In this document: positions 12,826-22,649 of the stretch, piece after piece
Numbering within the stretch: the first letter of the stretch is position 1
How the letters are laid out: each line of letters begins with the position of its first letter
Virus record (IMG/VR): IMGVR_UViG_3300000116_000100
Location: 7,757 to 32,792 of that record
DNA: 25,036 bases
DNA from: a virus
Direction: 5' to 3' (one strand)
Translations under genes and position numbers: made by a program
The notes under the pieces: generated by a model
Databases searched by the model: none
Told to the model about the DNA's origin: nothing
The model's input: the letters and a program-made list of their open reading frames with translations, nothing else

Positions 12826-15167
12826 TGGCACTCATCAGTCAATCTATTCCTAATCTTATTAACGGTGTATCACAACAGCCACCCTCTCTGCGTCTAAACA
12901 CACAGGCAGAGCTACAGGAGAATGGATTGTCTAGTGTGGTGTCAGGACTATCTAAGCGTCCTAGTACAACCCATGTAGCTGACTTAGGTGTTATTAGTAA
13001 CCTAGACAAAGCCTTTGTTCACACTATCCGCAGAGATGAGAACGAGTTCTACTCTATGGTAGTAGATACTGCGGGTACTATTAAGGTCTTTGACAAGGAT
13101 GGCGTATCTAAGACTGTAACTAATAATGCAGCAAGCTACCTATCAGGACTAACAGACCCTAGCCAAGAGCTATCTGCTGTATCTATTGCTGATTCTACAT
13201 TCATTGTAAATAAGAATACTATAATAGCTAAAGGCACAGCAACATCCTCTAGCCGTAATCCAGAGGCTTTAGTATATGTCAAACAGGCTGACTACTCTGC
13301 TACCTATAGACTGGTATTAACCAAGGGTGGAAGCACAAGTACAGTAGAGTTTGCTACTAAGTCATCTACACAGTCATCTACGGCTGAGACACAGAACGCA
13401 GAGCGTGGTGCGTCAACTGATTTGATTGCAGAAAACTTAGCTACATTCTCAGGCACTAGTGTAAGTACAACCTACTACCAGAACATTACTAACGGTTCGG
13501 CTGTAACAGGTTTAACCGTCACACTATACGGCTCAGTACTACACATTCAGTCTTCAGATGCTACAGATTTCCAAGTAGAAGTAGGTGACTCACACGGTGG
13601 GGACCACTTGCTAGTATTCAAGGATGAGACAGCAGACTTCAAGAAGCTACCTGTAGAGGGACCAGCTAACTTTAGCATTAAAGTGTCGGGTGATAACCAG
13701 AAGGCACAGGATGATTACTACGTTACTTTCACTGACGAGAGTGTGTGGAAAGAATCACTAGAACCTTCAGCACTTACACAGCTAGACGCATCTACTATGC
13801 CTCACAAGTTATTAAAGCTTTCTAATGGTAACTTTCAGTTTGACCCTACAACCTACAAGGACAGAAAAGTAGGGGATGATGATACTAATCCCTTCCCATC
13901 CTTCATTGGCTACCCTCTAGCTGACATCTTCTTCCATAGAAATAGACTAGGTGTATTGGCAGATGAGAATGTAATCTTCTCTCGTGCTGGTGAGTTTGAG
14001 GAGTTTGACTTCTTCCGTAAGTCTGTACTAACTATTGTAGATAGTGACCCCATTGATGTGGCAGTGTCCTCTAACAAGGTTAGTATACTTAAACACGCTA
14101 TACCCTTTAACGACAGTCTACTCCTCTTCTCAGACCTTACACAGTTTAAGCTTACTGCTGACCCTGTGCTTACACCTGAGACAGTCAACATCTCTAACAC
14201 TACAGAGTTTGAGGCCAGTCTCAGAGCCAAGCCAGCACAAGCAGGTAAGTATGTATACTTCGCATCTAAGCGTGGCGCATGGTCTGGTATGTGGGAATAC
14301 TTTGTAGACACTGACACTGATACTAACGATGCTACAGAGATTACAGCACATGTTCCTGAGTATTTAGATGGTGAAGTAAAGAACATCCAAGCCTCGTCTA
14401 ATGAGGATATGCTTATCGCACAGACAACTAATGACCCTACAGCCCTTTACGTGTATAGATACTACTGGCAGGGCAGAGAGAAGCTACAGGCTTCATGGTC
14501 ACGCTGGACGTTTGGTGGAGATGTTATAGGTTATTCCTTTAACAGGGCTGATATTACAATCCTAGTTAAGAGAGGTAGTAACTTATTTCTTGAACGTATT
14601 AACCTATCCGTAGACACAGCTACCACCTACACTACTGGTGCCTTCTCTATCCACTTAGATAGACGAGTGACGTTAGAGACAGGTGGTACTACTACACTAC
14701 CATACACTGACTCCTCTGCTATCTACATAGACCAGACAGGCGGTATCATACCCTTGTCGGCTGTAGCAGGTAAGCTGTCAGATAGTCAGGTAGTCTTTGC
14801 GGGTGTTCCATTTACCTTTAAGTATACGTTCTCTGAGCCTGTAGTTAAGGACCAGAACAAACCTATTACTACTGGACACTTACAACTTAGAAACTATGCA
14901 GTAGTGTACAACAACACAGGCTTCTTTGAAGTAGACGTAGCCCCTCTAAGAAGGGACGTATACACTAGAAGCTTCACAGGACGTATCGTTGGCGGTGCTA
15001 ACAACATCCTTAACCAAGCCGCTGTGGACTCTGGTACTTACCGCTTTGGTGTACTAGGTAAGTCCACTAGCACAACTGTAACTCTTAAAAGTAGTAGCCA
15101 TCTACCCTGCACATTCCAATCAGCAGAGTGGGAAGGCTTCTTCGTTCTACGTTCAAGGAGAATGTAA
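12825..15167 (+). CDS. Tail tubular protein B (nozzle), T7 gp12-like
   Basis: A 780-residue tail nozzle protein, close to T7 gp12 (794). The N-terminus is characteristic: SIPNLINGVSQQPPSLR near 7-23, then AELQENGLSSVVSGLSKRPS. Further hallmarks are FHRNRLGVLADENVIFSRAG in the middle, LKHAIPFNDSLLLFSDLTQF, and a Trp-rich WSRWTFGGDVIGYSF segment. It would form the tip of the short tail and hold the fibres with gp11. The start overlaps the gp11 stop by one base and its stop overlaps the next start in the same way, so the tail genes are translationally coupled. Confidence 0.96.
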   Translation: MALISQSIPNLINGVSQQPPSLRLNTQAELQENGLSSVVSGLSKRPSTTHVADLGVISNLDKAFVHTIRRDENEFYSMVVDTAGTIKVFDKDGVSKTVTNNAASYLSGLTDPSQELSAVSIADSTFIVNKNTIIAKGTATSSSRNPEALVYVKQADYSATYRLVLTKGGSTSTVEFATKSSTQSSTAETQNAERGASTDLIAENLATFSGTSVSTTYYQNITNGSAVTGLTVTLYGSVLHIQSSDATDFQVEVGDSHGGDHLLVFKDETADFKKLPVEGPANFSIKVSGDNQKAQDDYYVTFTDESVWKESLEPSALTQLDASTMPHKLLKLSNGNFQFDPTTYKDRKVGDDDTNPFPSFIGYPLADIFFHRNRLGVLADENVIFSRAGEFEEFDFFRKSVLTIVDSDPIDVAVSSNKVSILKHAIPFNDSLLLFSDLTQFKLTADPVLTPETVNISNTTEFEASLRAKPAQAGKYVYFASKRGAWSGMWEYFVDTDTDTNDATEITAHVPEYLDGEVKNIQASSNEDMLIAQTTNDPTALYVYRYYWQGREKLQASWSRWTFGGDVIGYSFNRADITILVKRGSNLFLERINLSVDTATTYTTGAFSIHLDRRVTLETGGTTTLPYTDSSAIYIDQTGGIIPLSAVAGKLSDSQVVFAGVPFTFKYTFSEPVVKDQNKPITTGHLQLRNYAVVYNNTGFFEVDVAPLRRDVYTRSFTGRIVGGANNILNQAAVDSGTYRFGVLGKSTSTTVTLKSSSHLPCTFQSAEWEGFFVLRSRRM

Positions 15168-15625
15168 TGCAAGGCTATGTGAGAAAAAGTACACAAGAAG
15201 ATGTAGACTATCTGGTAGATAACTTAAGACCAGAAGATGCACAAGAGGTACAGGCATCACATGGTAGTACAAGAGAAGCGTTACAGATGGGGTTTGATGA
15301 CTCAGATGAGTGTTGGACTATTATAGTAACAGACACAGAAGAGATAGCAGGTATCTATGGAGTATCTAGGTATGATGAAATGACAGGTATACCTTGGTTA
15401 CTAACAACACCTGCTATCACTAAAGTGTGGCGACCCTTCCTACGTGGTTCACGTGAGTGGGTAAAAGAAATTAATAACAGGTACCCCCTGTTGACTAACG
15501 CAGTGGATGCAGACTACACACTAGCTATTAACTGGCTACGCTTTGTCGGCTTCACATTCATAAAGAAATATGATACGTGGGGTGTAGGAAACAAACCCTT
15601 CTTAGAATTTGTGAGGATACGATAA
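15167..15625 (+). CDS. Internal virion protein A, T7 gp13-like (GNAT-like fold)
   Basis: A 152-residue protein in the position of T7 gp13 (138 residues). The ATG at 15167 has AAGGAG 6 bases upstream; an upstream in-frame start at 15128 inside gp12 is rejected. The sequence CWTIIVTDTEEIAGIYGVSR, the Trp-containing central part (TKVWRPFLRGSREWVKEI) and the end NWLRFVGFTFIKKYDTWG follow the acetyltransferase-like pattern seen in gp13-type proteins, where the fold is present without known enzymatic use. In T7 gp13 is needed for particle infectivity. It overlaps both neighbours by one base. Confidence 0.82.
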   Translation: MQGYVRKSTQEDVDYLVDNLRPEDAQEVQASHGSTREALQMGFDDSDECWTIIVTDTEEIAGIYGVSRYDEMTGIPWLLTTPAITKVWRPFLRGSREWVKEINNRYPLLTNAVDADYTLAINWLRFVGFTFIKKYDTWGVGNKPFLEFVRIR

Positions 15626-16248
15626 TGGACCCGATGACCATGATGAGTATCGGTCAATCTGTAATGGGCTTTATGGCACAGAAACGCCAAGCAGCTGCGG
15701 ATGAGGCACGATACCAACAGAATAGAATAGCGGCAACAACCGCACGTGATTTAAAGATACAGAGTCTTAATCGTAGAGCTATTCAAGAAGCTGAGAGTAT
15801 TACAGGGCAGAAGATTGACCTAGCTATTAAGGCACTTGAGACAAGAGAATCACAGGTAGTAGCCGCAGGTGAGGCTGGTGTAACTGGTCAAACAGTAAAG
15901 CTTCAGCAGGACAAGACTGAAGCTCGTAAGCTTCGTGGTGATATGATTTACAATGCCCAAATAGGCGGCATACTTCAGCAGATAGAAGATGAAAAAGCAG
16001 GTGCAGATGCACAGGCAATGAGTCGTATAAACTCTATGGCTAGGGGGCAAGAGCCTAGTATGATGGGTGCTGTTCTTGGAGCCGCTTCTAGTGCTTACTC
16101 TACTGAATTACAGATAGCAGGTAGAGGTGAGGGTAGTTTCTTAGAGGGCATAGGACTAGGCGGTGCGCCTATCGGTGGTGCTGACCCTAAGAGTAAGACT
16201 AACTTTATCATTAGACAAGCTACGCCAGAGATGATGCCTACTTGGTAA
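15625..16248 (+). CDS. Internal virion protein B, T7 gp14-like
   Basis: A 207-residue protein in the position of T7 gp14 (196 residues), which is ejected first and forms a pore in the outer membrane. The start at 15625 overlaps the gp13 stop and is preceded by GAGGA; a longer frame from 15577 is rejected. The N-terminus is Met-rich and weakly hydrophobic (MTMMSIGQSVMGFMAQK), followed by a long charged helical region (residues about 25-140) and a Gly-rich part (GEGSFLEGIGLGGAPIGG). Low sequence conservation is normal for this family; assignment rests on position, size and helical pattern. Confidence 0.83.
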   Translation: MDPMTMMSIGQSVMGFMAQKRQAAADEARYQQNRIAATTARDLKIQSLNRRAIQEAESITGQKIDLAIKALETRESQVVAAGEAGVTGQTVKLQQDKTEARKLRGDMIYNAQIGGILQQIEDEKAGADAQAMSRINSMARGQEPSMMGAVLGAASSAYSTELQIAGRGEGSFLEGIGLGGAPIGGADPKSKTNFIIRQATPEMMPTW

Positions 16249-16271
16249 TATAGAAAGTAATAGGAAAAGAC

Positions 16272-19220
16272 ATGGCAGAACAACGAGTACAAGTTAGGGA
16301 GTTAGCTCTTCCTCAGGGTGTAAGTCCTACAGCAAGTCCAGTTGAGACTTACGTAGCTCCCGCTGAAATTCAAACACAACCTAGCCAATTAGAAGAATTT
16401 GTTTCTGCTCTAGCCCCTGCTTTCAAAGCTAATGCAGAGCTTACACGTGTTGAACGTCTAAGAGATGAACAAGAAATTAGAAATAATACTAGAGCTAACC
16501 AGTTAAACCAGATGGATAAAGCTGCTCTAAATCTTGGTGGTATGATGAGCCAAGATTACGTAGCTAATAAAGAAACACTATTAAATAATAAGGTGCCAGA
16601 AGCAGAGTTTCGTGAACATTACGAAAAGTTTATAGATAACTGGTATACTGGTTTAGGTGATATTAGTCCTGTTGTTAAAGACAGAGGCTTAAGACAAGCA
16701 CGTATGAACTTGGAAGAACTTGTAATAAAGTCATACAGACCTGACTTAGCTACGAGAGCAGACCAAGATTTAGATGAGAGTTTCTTTGGCTCACTAACAA
16801 CCCTATCAGGGGTACTAGCACCAGACCAAGTTACTGTAGATGAGGTAGGTCGTCAACTTGATAGTACCATAGCCGCTAACCCTAAGGGTGATTTAAAGGC
16901 TACTCGTCAGTATTGGAATGACAAACTTGTAGACTACGCAGTGGAACAAGCTAAGTCTAATCCCTTTGACCCTGTTATTCAGTTTACCATGAATAAGATT
17001 TTAAAGTCTGGTAGATATGTTGAGCAACGTGTGGCTATTGAGAAAGCACAAGCAGTAACTACTTCTAGTACTAACAAAGTTGCTAAAGATAAAGCTGTAG
17101 CTGTCCATATTGACGCTGTTACAGAAACAGTTTTGCAAGGGACAGCCGCTGCTGTTAATCTAGAAACTCCTACTACCTTACAAACAGAAGATGGCACTTT
17201 AGTAGAGCATAAAGTAACTGCAACTGAGATAGCTACAGTCTTAAACGAAAAGACTATGCTTGAGTTAATACAACATGACAAGCAGAGAGTAGAAATAGAA
17301 GAAAGTACTATACTATCTGATGTAGAAAAAGAAGATGCTCTAGCTGTACACGCTCAAAAGAAAGCTCTACTAAAACGTGAACATTTTGCAGCTTACGCTA
17401 CTATTGGTAAAGTACCGCCAGAGTATATAACAGCCCGAAGAGATGCTACTGCATCCTTCTTTGCAGACTTAACTAACCCTGAGGCTGTTGGTAGAGCAGA
17501 ACTAGCTTTTACAAAACTAGAGGAACTTGAGTCATACTTTGGCGAACAGGGTACCTCTAAAATCTTTGCAGGTGACAAGCAACTAGGACAGGCTTATGAA
17601 GTTATTAAGTCAGCACTAGAAGCCAATGTATCTTTTAAAGATGCTGTAGACATGGCGCAGAAGTTTGACAAGGAAGGACTACCTGAGTTTACCCTCACTG
17701 ATGTCGAGTTATCAGAGCTAATTGACCCTAGTATGTTTACATTTACTAATTTAGATGAGGTAGCTAACATGGGTGTTATGACAGCAGATGTCATCAACTT
17801 AGCTACTATTAAGATGGGTACTAGTAACGGATTGGTTACAAAAGAAGAAGCTATTGCCTATGCTGTGGAGCAAGTAAAGAAAGATTACCAAACACTACAA
17901 CAACCTGATGGTACTTATATAGCAATCAAGGCAGAAAACTTTGCCCACACTGAGCGTAGTGTAAACGGGGCTGAAAGAGCCTTAGGGGTAGCTATGAATA
18001 ATCCAGAGTTTGTTATAGCTATCCAAGAGAAGTTTGGTATCCAGCCTAAGTCTTCCCTACAGCTTACTACAGGTCTGCTAGGTTCTGGTAGACCTTTGTT
18101 TGCAGACACTAAGGGCTTTACACTTAACGTCTCTAACAGCTTAAACAATTCTAATCAGTTAGATATATATGCTGTGGAAACTGACAGTGACGGTAAGATG
18201 ATGCCTACTGGCTTTAGACATTTAATTGGTAACATTGACATGACTACTATTGATAAACAGACTAGGTATAAGTTTATTGATGATACGATGGGTAACTATC
18301 AGCAAACTGTAGCTCCTCTTACAGCCTCTACTCCTGAGTCTGAGTTAGGTCTTAGTTCTTTAGACATGGATGAGGAAGTATTAGACTTTACTCCTACAAC
18401 CAGTAAGAGTTTTGCTGAGATGTCTAGTGTTGATGAGTTTCTAGCAACACCTGTGATGCAGGATATAGCAAAGGGTTTTTCTTTAGATAACGAAATACTA
18501 CAAGCAGGTTTAGACCTTAACAACGATGCAGCAAATTATATCATGGACACAGCCTCTAATGTTGTTGATACTGTGACAGACTTCTTTACAGACGATACAG
18601 CAGAAGCTTCTGAGATAGTACCTAGTGAAACATCAGTAGTACCTAGTAGTGAAGTATCACAGAGAACTTTTACTGACAGCACTGTAGACACTACTAGTAT
18701 TGTAGGTGACACAGTAGCAGACAAAGCTGCTAACCTTATTCAGGTACAGGAAGACTTCAAAGCTAACCCATATCCAGATGGTAAGAACAAATCTGTAGGT
18801 TATGGTTTCTATCTACCATCACTAGAAGCTGATGAGAAGGCATTGATTAAAGATGTCAACAACATAACAGAGCCAGAAGCACAGGCTGTTATGAAGCTTA
18901 AGGTGTCAAAGATTACTGAGTTCATGCAGAATGAAATAGATAACTTTGATGGCCTACCAGAGAGTACACAGTTAGCTGTTACAAGTATGGCTTTCCAGTT
19001 GGGAAGACAGAACGTGAGAGATGATTGGCCTAAGTTTATGACTGCTATTAAGAAAGCGTCTGGCCTACCTACTGGTTCTACTGAGCAGTTAGAGGCTCTT
19101 GAAGAAGCTTCTACACATATGCTGTTTAACGTGAAGAATGGTAAACAAACTAAGACAGGTTGGCATAATCAAACACCTAACAGAGCTAATGAAATGGCTA
19201 GGTTTGTAAAAGGAACATAA
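16272..19220 (+). CDS. Internal virion protein, gp15-like, with C-terminal lysozyme-like domain
   Basis: A 982-residue protein in the gp15 position, some 235 longer than T7 gp15 (747). The long N-terminal part is helical and charged. A Ser/Thr-rich linker (about 775-815) leads to a C-terminal domain resembling GH24/T4-type lysozymes. E827 (VQEDF), D836 (PYPD) and S841 (KSVGYGF) sit where T4 lysozyme has E11, D20 and T26, with spacing 9 and 5 against 9 and 6. The usual GH in GxGH is G845-F846. Downstream helices include STQLAVTSMAFQLGRQNV, like the family's second half, and GWHNQTPNRANEMARF near the end. It would cut peptidoglycan during DNA ejection. Activity is inferred. Confidence 0.87.
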   Translation: MAEQRVQVRELALPQGVSPTASPVETYVAPAEIQTQPSQLEEFVSALAPAFKANAELTRVERLRDEQEIRNNTRANQLNQMDKAALNLGGMMSQDYVANKETLLNNKVPEAEFREHYEKFIDNWYTGLGDISPVVKDRGLRQARMNLEELVIKSYRPDLATRADQDLDESFFGSLTTLSGVLAPDQVTVDEVGRQLDSTIAANPKGDLKATRQYWNDKLVDYAVEQAKSNPFDPVIQFTMNKILKSGRYVEQRVAIEKAQAVTTSSTNKVAKDKAVAVHIDAVTETVLQGTAAAVNLETPTTLQTEDGTLVEHKVTATEIATVLNEKTMLELIQHDKQRVEIEESTILSDVEKEDALAVHAQKKALLKREHFAAYATIGKVPPEYITARRDATASFFADLTNPEAVGRAELAFTKLEELESYFGEQGTSKIFAGDKQLGQAYEVIKSALEANVSFKDAVDMAQKFDKEGLPEFTLTDVELSELIDPSMFTFTNLDEVANMGVMTADVINLATIKMGTSNGLVTKEEAIAYAVEQVKKDYQTLQQPDGTYIAIKAENFAHTERSVNGAERALGVAMNNPEFVIAIQEKFGIQPKSSLQLTTGLLGSGRPLFADTKGFTLNVSNSLNNSNQLDIYAVETDSDGKMMPTGFRHLIGNIDMTTIDKQTRYKFIDDTMGNYQQTVAPLTASTPESELGLSSLDMDEEVLDFTPTTSKSFAEMSSVDEFLATPVMQDIAKGFSLDNEILQAGLDLNNDAANYIMDTASNVVDTVTDFFTDDTAEASEIVPSETSVVPSSEVSQRTFTDSTVDTTSIVGDTVADKAANLIQVQEDFKANPYPDGKNKSVGYGFYLPSLEADEKALIKDVNNITEPEAQAVMKLKVSKITEFMQNEIDNFDGLPESTQLAVTSMAFQLGRQNVRDDWPKFMTAIKKASGLPTGSTEQLEALEEASTHMLFNVKNGKQTKTGWHNQTPNRANEMARFVKGT

Positions 19221-19230
19221 GGGAAAACGA

Positions 19231-22200
19231 ATGGCTGATGAAACTTTTGAGAAGACCATAGCAGACATGGGGTTTGGGGGCATGTCTCCCTCTCCTGTAA
19301 ACGGTAGGTTTACGTCTGTTGAAATGGAGAAGGCTGCACAGAAAGCTAAGAAAGCTTCATCTGGATTTCTTAGTGGTTACGTCAATCAACAGTTTGCAGA
19401 AGGAACTACGGCTGCAACAGTAAGACTTTTCTCTGATGCTCCTGAGGATAACACACCCTTTAGTACTGACATTGCTAGAGAATTGACAGCAGGTTATACT
19501 GATACTAACCTTATTGAAAAGGTTATTGACGCAGGTGTAAACAAAGGAACAGGGGCTGCACGTAAAGTAGCACATGAAATAGGTGTGGTAGAAGAGTCAC
19601 GTGCTAGAACAGCACAAGGTGATGGCTCCTACTTTACAGGTAGTATGGCGGGGTACGCTTTAGACCCTGTGGATACTAGTGCGGCTCTTGCTACTGCCGC
19701 CGCTGTGTCAGCTATGCAACCTCAGTTTGCTCCTGTTACTGGTACCGCTACCTTCTTAGGTGTTAAGGGTTATAGGTTTCTAAGTAAAGTAGCTCCTCAA
19801 GTAAAGTACTATATGGGTGCTACTGGTATTGGTGCCGCTGAACAGGCAGGTCTTGAGCTATTACGCGCACAGACTGTACACCAAGTTACTGGACGCGATG
19901 TTATGTTAGCGGCCTCTATAGGTGGTGCGATTAACTACGGTGTTAGTAAGTATGCAGTATACTCAGCTAAGAAACAACAAATACTACTTGCTTCTCAGAA
20001 GAAAGTTAATGGTGAAGAGCTTACTCCTCAGGATGAGGCTGTACTAAAGGCTGCTTCTGATGAAGTACTAGCTAATCACTTTATTGACCTAGCTCATCGT
20101 AATGATGACTTTGGTACAGGAACTGATGAAGCACTACAACAGACAGCAGGAAGTAGCACAGCGGGTGTAACTCGTAAAGATATTACTGAGATGACACAAG
20201 CAGAGATTGAGGCTACTCCTGCACAGCGTGGTAGGTTTGTAAAAGCCAGAGGTTTAGTGGCTTCTATAGCACCTATTATAAACTCTACAGATGGGCTTAC
20301 ACGTTGGTTAGGTAGAGGCTTGGCCTTAGATAGTCTAGGTGTTAAGGGTGGTAAAGGTGTAGTAGGTGGTAACGCACTAGAAACACGTGATATGATTATC
20401 ACTACTACACAACTACCAAACGCTATAGAACTAGGTAAGCTTTATGAATCTGCGGCAAAGAAACTTAACCTTCGGGTAAGCCAAGTAGAAGAGTTAGTAG
20501 GGGATTATGGTCGTGTACCTGACCCTACTGCTATCGAAGAGATTAAGAAAATTGCTAAAATCTACGAGGTTGCTAAAGATAAAGTAGCGCAGATGGCTGT
20601 TGACGCTAACGCCGCTGGCTTTCTTCCTGAGATGATGGGTAACATTAAGAACTACTTACCTCGTAAAGTTAATAGAACTAACGTATCTGAGTTTAGATTA
20701 GGTACCAAGCAGACAGCGGCCAAGCTTCCTGACGTTGAAGGAGATATTAACCCTGCGTTTGTAGACCTAATGGAAGGTGCTATTCGTAGTGAACAGAAGG
20801 ACATTGTTAGAACTGTAACAAAGTCTCTGAAGGACGCTGGTAAGAAGAACATTACTGCAAAGAAAGTAAATACCTTTATTAGAGCTATGGCCCGTGGATA
20901 CGCTAAAGGTTTCTTAACTCCTTCTAGTAATGAGTTCCGTAAACTTGGCGATGGTATGGCTGATATGGATGATACTAAGGCAGCACTAAAGGCCGCAGGT
21001 ATCGCTGACGAAGACGTTGATGTAATGTTAGACGTACTATCAAAGAACATACCAGTTAAGGGACACCCTCGTACTAAACATCGTATGCGTCTTGACGAAG
21101 GCTTTTCACTAGCTGTCAAGGGTTCAGATGGTGAAGTATTTACTTTAAAGATGTCGGACATTTTAGAACGTAATGCTAGAAGTCTACACGAAAGTTACTT
21201 GTTTCAAGTAGCAGGTGCAGTAGGACTAGCACAGAATGGTATTAATACTAATACACTTGGTTCTAACTTTGACACTCTTATGGGTAAGCTACCTACTGGT
21301 ACTCCTGATGCTGATAATGCACGTAAGCAACTAGACTTTTTATATAAAAGTGTAACAGGTAAGTTAGCTTATGAGAGTGGTTTCTCAGCAGGTACTCAGA
21401 GAACACTAGCACGTGTACGTGAATACGGGTTTGTTGCTAACATGGGTATGTCAGGGATGTCTGCTATTATGGAGTTTACTAACGTAGTGTTTGAAAGTTC
21501 TTTTGAAACTCTACTTAAGACTGCTCCTCAGTTTAAGAATTTAATTCTTGATGCATCCACTGGAAAACTAAAGAACAAGGTAGCACATGAGATGATGGTA
21601 GCTACTGGCTCTGGTGGTGATGGTATGTTGGTTAAGGTTACATCACAACGTAACAGACTAGAGGGCGGTATTGCTGAAGGTGAGGACTTTATTGGTTCTG
21701 GTGAAGTAACTAGGTTAGATGAGATGTTAGGTAAGGCACGTATCTTTGTGTCTATGGCCTCAGGTCTTCAAGGTGTAACAGATATGTTACGAAGATTGTC
21801 TACCTATAACTTTGCAACAGAAGTAGCAATGAAAGCACAGAGAGGTGAAGTAGCCTTTTCAGCTATTAAGCGTGAACAGATGGGCATCACAGATGAAGTA
21901 GCTCTTGAGATTAATAATCAAATCAGGAAACACTCACAGTTTGTAGATGGTGATACGTTAGACTCTATCAATCTTAATGCATGGGATAATACACCAGCAG
22001 GTCAGGCAGCTAAGAATGTGTTCATTCGTGCCGCTAGGCGTGAGTCTCTACAATCTGTACAGGAAGTTAATAATGGTTCTGTTAGTTACTGGCTACGTAG
22101 TGAGGTAGGTAAGAGTTTATTTCAATTCTTATCATTCCCTATGGCTTCTCTAGAACAACAAGCAGGACGCTTTGCTGTACGTGCGGCTAATGGAGATGCT

Positions 22201-22611
22201 GTAGATGTTGCAAAGATTTTAACATCTGGTGCTGCATTAGGTACTCTTATGTATATTGCCCGTTCTCATATGAACTCTCTAGGTCGTAGTGACAGAGAGG
22301 AGTACATGAAAGAACGTATGAAGTTTGGTAATGTAATGTATGGCGCACTAGGTCAGATGGGTCCAAGCTCTATGTTCCATTGGGTTTACGAAGTATCTAC
22401 AGGAGCTATGGATGGTTCTACTAAGGCTGTAACTCCTGCCGCTGCTGGAATGTTAGTAGGCACTCTATCAGGAGTTAAAGACCTTGCACAGGCTATAGCT
22501 GGTGATGATTTAACTGAATCAGAAATGCGTAGTATGTTGAGACTGTTACCCTTCTCCTCTCTCTACGGAGCTAGGCAACTATTAAACGCATCAGCTAGGA
22601 TAGTAGACTAA
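19231..22611 (+). CDS. Internal virion protein D, T7 gp16-like, no visible transglycosylase domain
   Basis: A 1126-residue protein in the gp16 position; T7 gp16 has 1318 residues, forms part of the ejection channel and carries an N-terminal lytic transglycosylase. Here the N-terminus (FEKTIADMGFGGMSPSPVNG) leads into Ala/Gly-rich, weakly hydrophobic segments (GSMAGYALDPVDTSAALATA near 139-158) and no SLT catalytic pattern is seen. Long helical regions follow, with LRSEVGKSLFQFLSFPMASL near 950 and a C-terminal region (GMLVGTLSGVKDLAQAIAG, LLPFSSLYGARQLLNA) typical of large podovirus internal proteins. AAGGGAAAA precedes the ATG. Muralytic function seems to have moved to the upstream gene. Confidence 0.88.
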   Translation: MADETFEKTIADMGFGGMSPSPVNGRFTSVEMEKAAQKAKKASSGFLSGYVNQQFAEGTTAATVRLFSDAPEDNTPFSTDIARELTAGYTDTNLIEKVIDAGVNKGTGAARKVAHEIGVVEESRARTAQGDGSYFTGSMAGYALDPVDTSAALATAAAVSAMQPQFAPVTGTATFLGVKGYRFLSKVAPQVKYYMGATGIGAAEQAGLELLRAQTVHQVTGRDVMLAASIGGAINYGVSKYAVYSAKKQQILLASQKKVNGEELTPQDEAVLKAASDEVLANHFIDLAHRNDDFGTGTDEALQQTAGSSTAGVTRKDITEMTQAEIEATPAQRGRFVKARGLVASIAPIINSTDGLTRWLGRGLALDSLGVKGGKGVVGGNALETRDMIITTTQLPNAIELGKLYESAAKKLNLRVSQVEELVGDYGRVPDPTAIEEIKKIAKIYEVAKDKVAQMAVDANAAGFLPEMMGNIKNYLPRKVNRTNVSEFRLGTKQTAAKLPDVEGDINPAFVDLMEGAIRSEQKDIVRTVTKSLKDAGKKNITAKKVNTFIRAMARGYAKGFLTPSSNEFRKLGDGMADMDDTKAALKAAGIADEDVDVMLDVLSKNIPVKGHPRTKHRMRLDEGFSLAVKGSDGEVFTLKMSDILERNARSLHESYLFQVAGAVGLAQNGINTNTLGSNFDTLMGKLPTGTPDADNARKQLDFLYKSVTGKLAYESGFSAGTQRTLARVREYGFVANMGMSGMSAIMEFTNVVFESSFETLLKTAPQFKNLILDASTGKLKNKVAHEMMVATGSGGDGMLVKVTSQRNRLEGGIAEGEDFIGSGEVTRLDEMLGKARIFVSMASGLQGVTDMLRRLSTYNFATEVAMKAQRGEVAFSAIKREQMGITDEVALEINNQIRKHSQFVDGDTLDSINLNAWDNTPAGQAAKNVFIRAARRESLQSVQEVNNGSVSYWLRSEVGKSLFQFLSFPMASLEQQAGRFAVRAANGDAVDVAKILTSGAALGTLMYIARSHMNSLGRSDREEYMKERMKFGNVMYGALGQMGPSSMFHWVYEVSTGAMDGSTKAVTPAAAGMLVGTLSGVKDLAQAIAGDDLTESEMRSMLRLLPFSSLYGARQLLNASARIVD

Positions 22612-22612
22612 C

Positions 22613-22635
22613 CTAAAGTTACAACATTGACGAAA
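22613..22635 (+). promoter_or_regulatory. Intergenic element, copy 2 (16-bp identical repeat)
   Basis: CTAAAGTTACAACATT followed by GACGAAA lies two bases after the gp16 stop. It matches copy 1 at 7492-7514 in 21 of 23 positions. Eight further bases just upstream (TAGTAGAC) are also shared, though they code for the protein ends there. The fibre's ribosome site (AAGGA) follows it directly. Recurrence at module borders suggests a regulatory or recombination site. Confidence 0.45.
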
Positions 22636-22649
22636 CATAAGGATAAGTA

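Noticed and set aside
13910-14386. 158-codon minus-strand frame within gp12
   Set aside because: Fully antisense to well-conserved gp12 coding sequence, with no ribosome site or family resemblance. Other minus-strand frames across the window fail for the same reasons.
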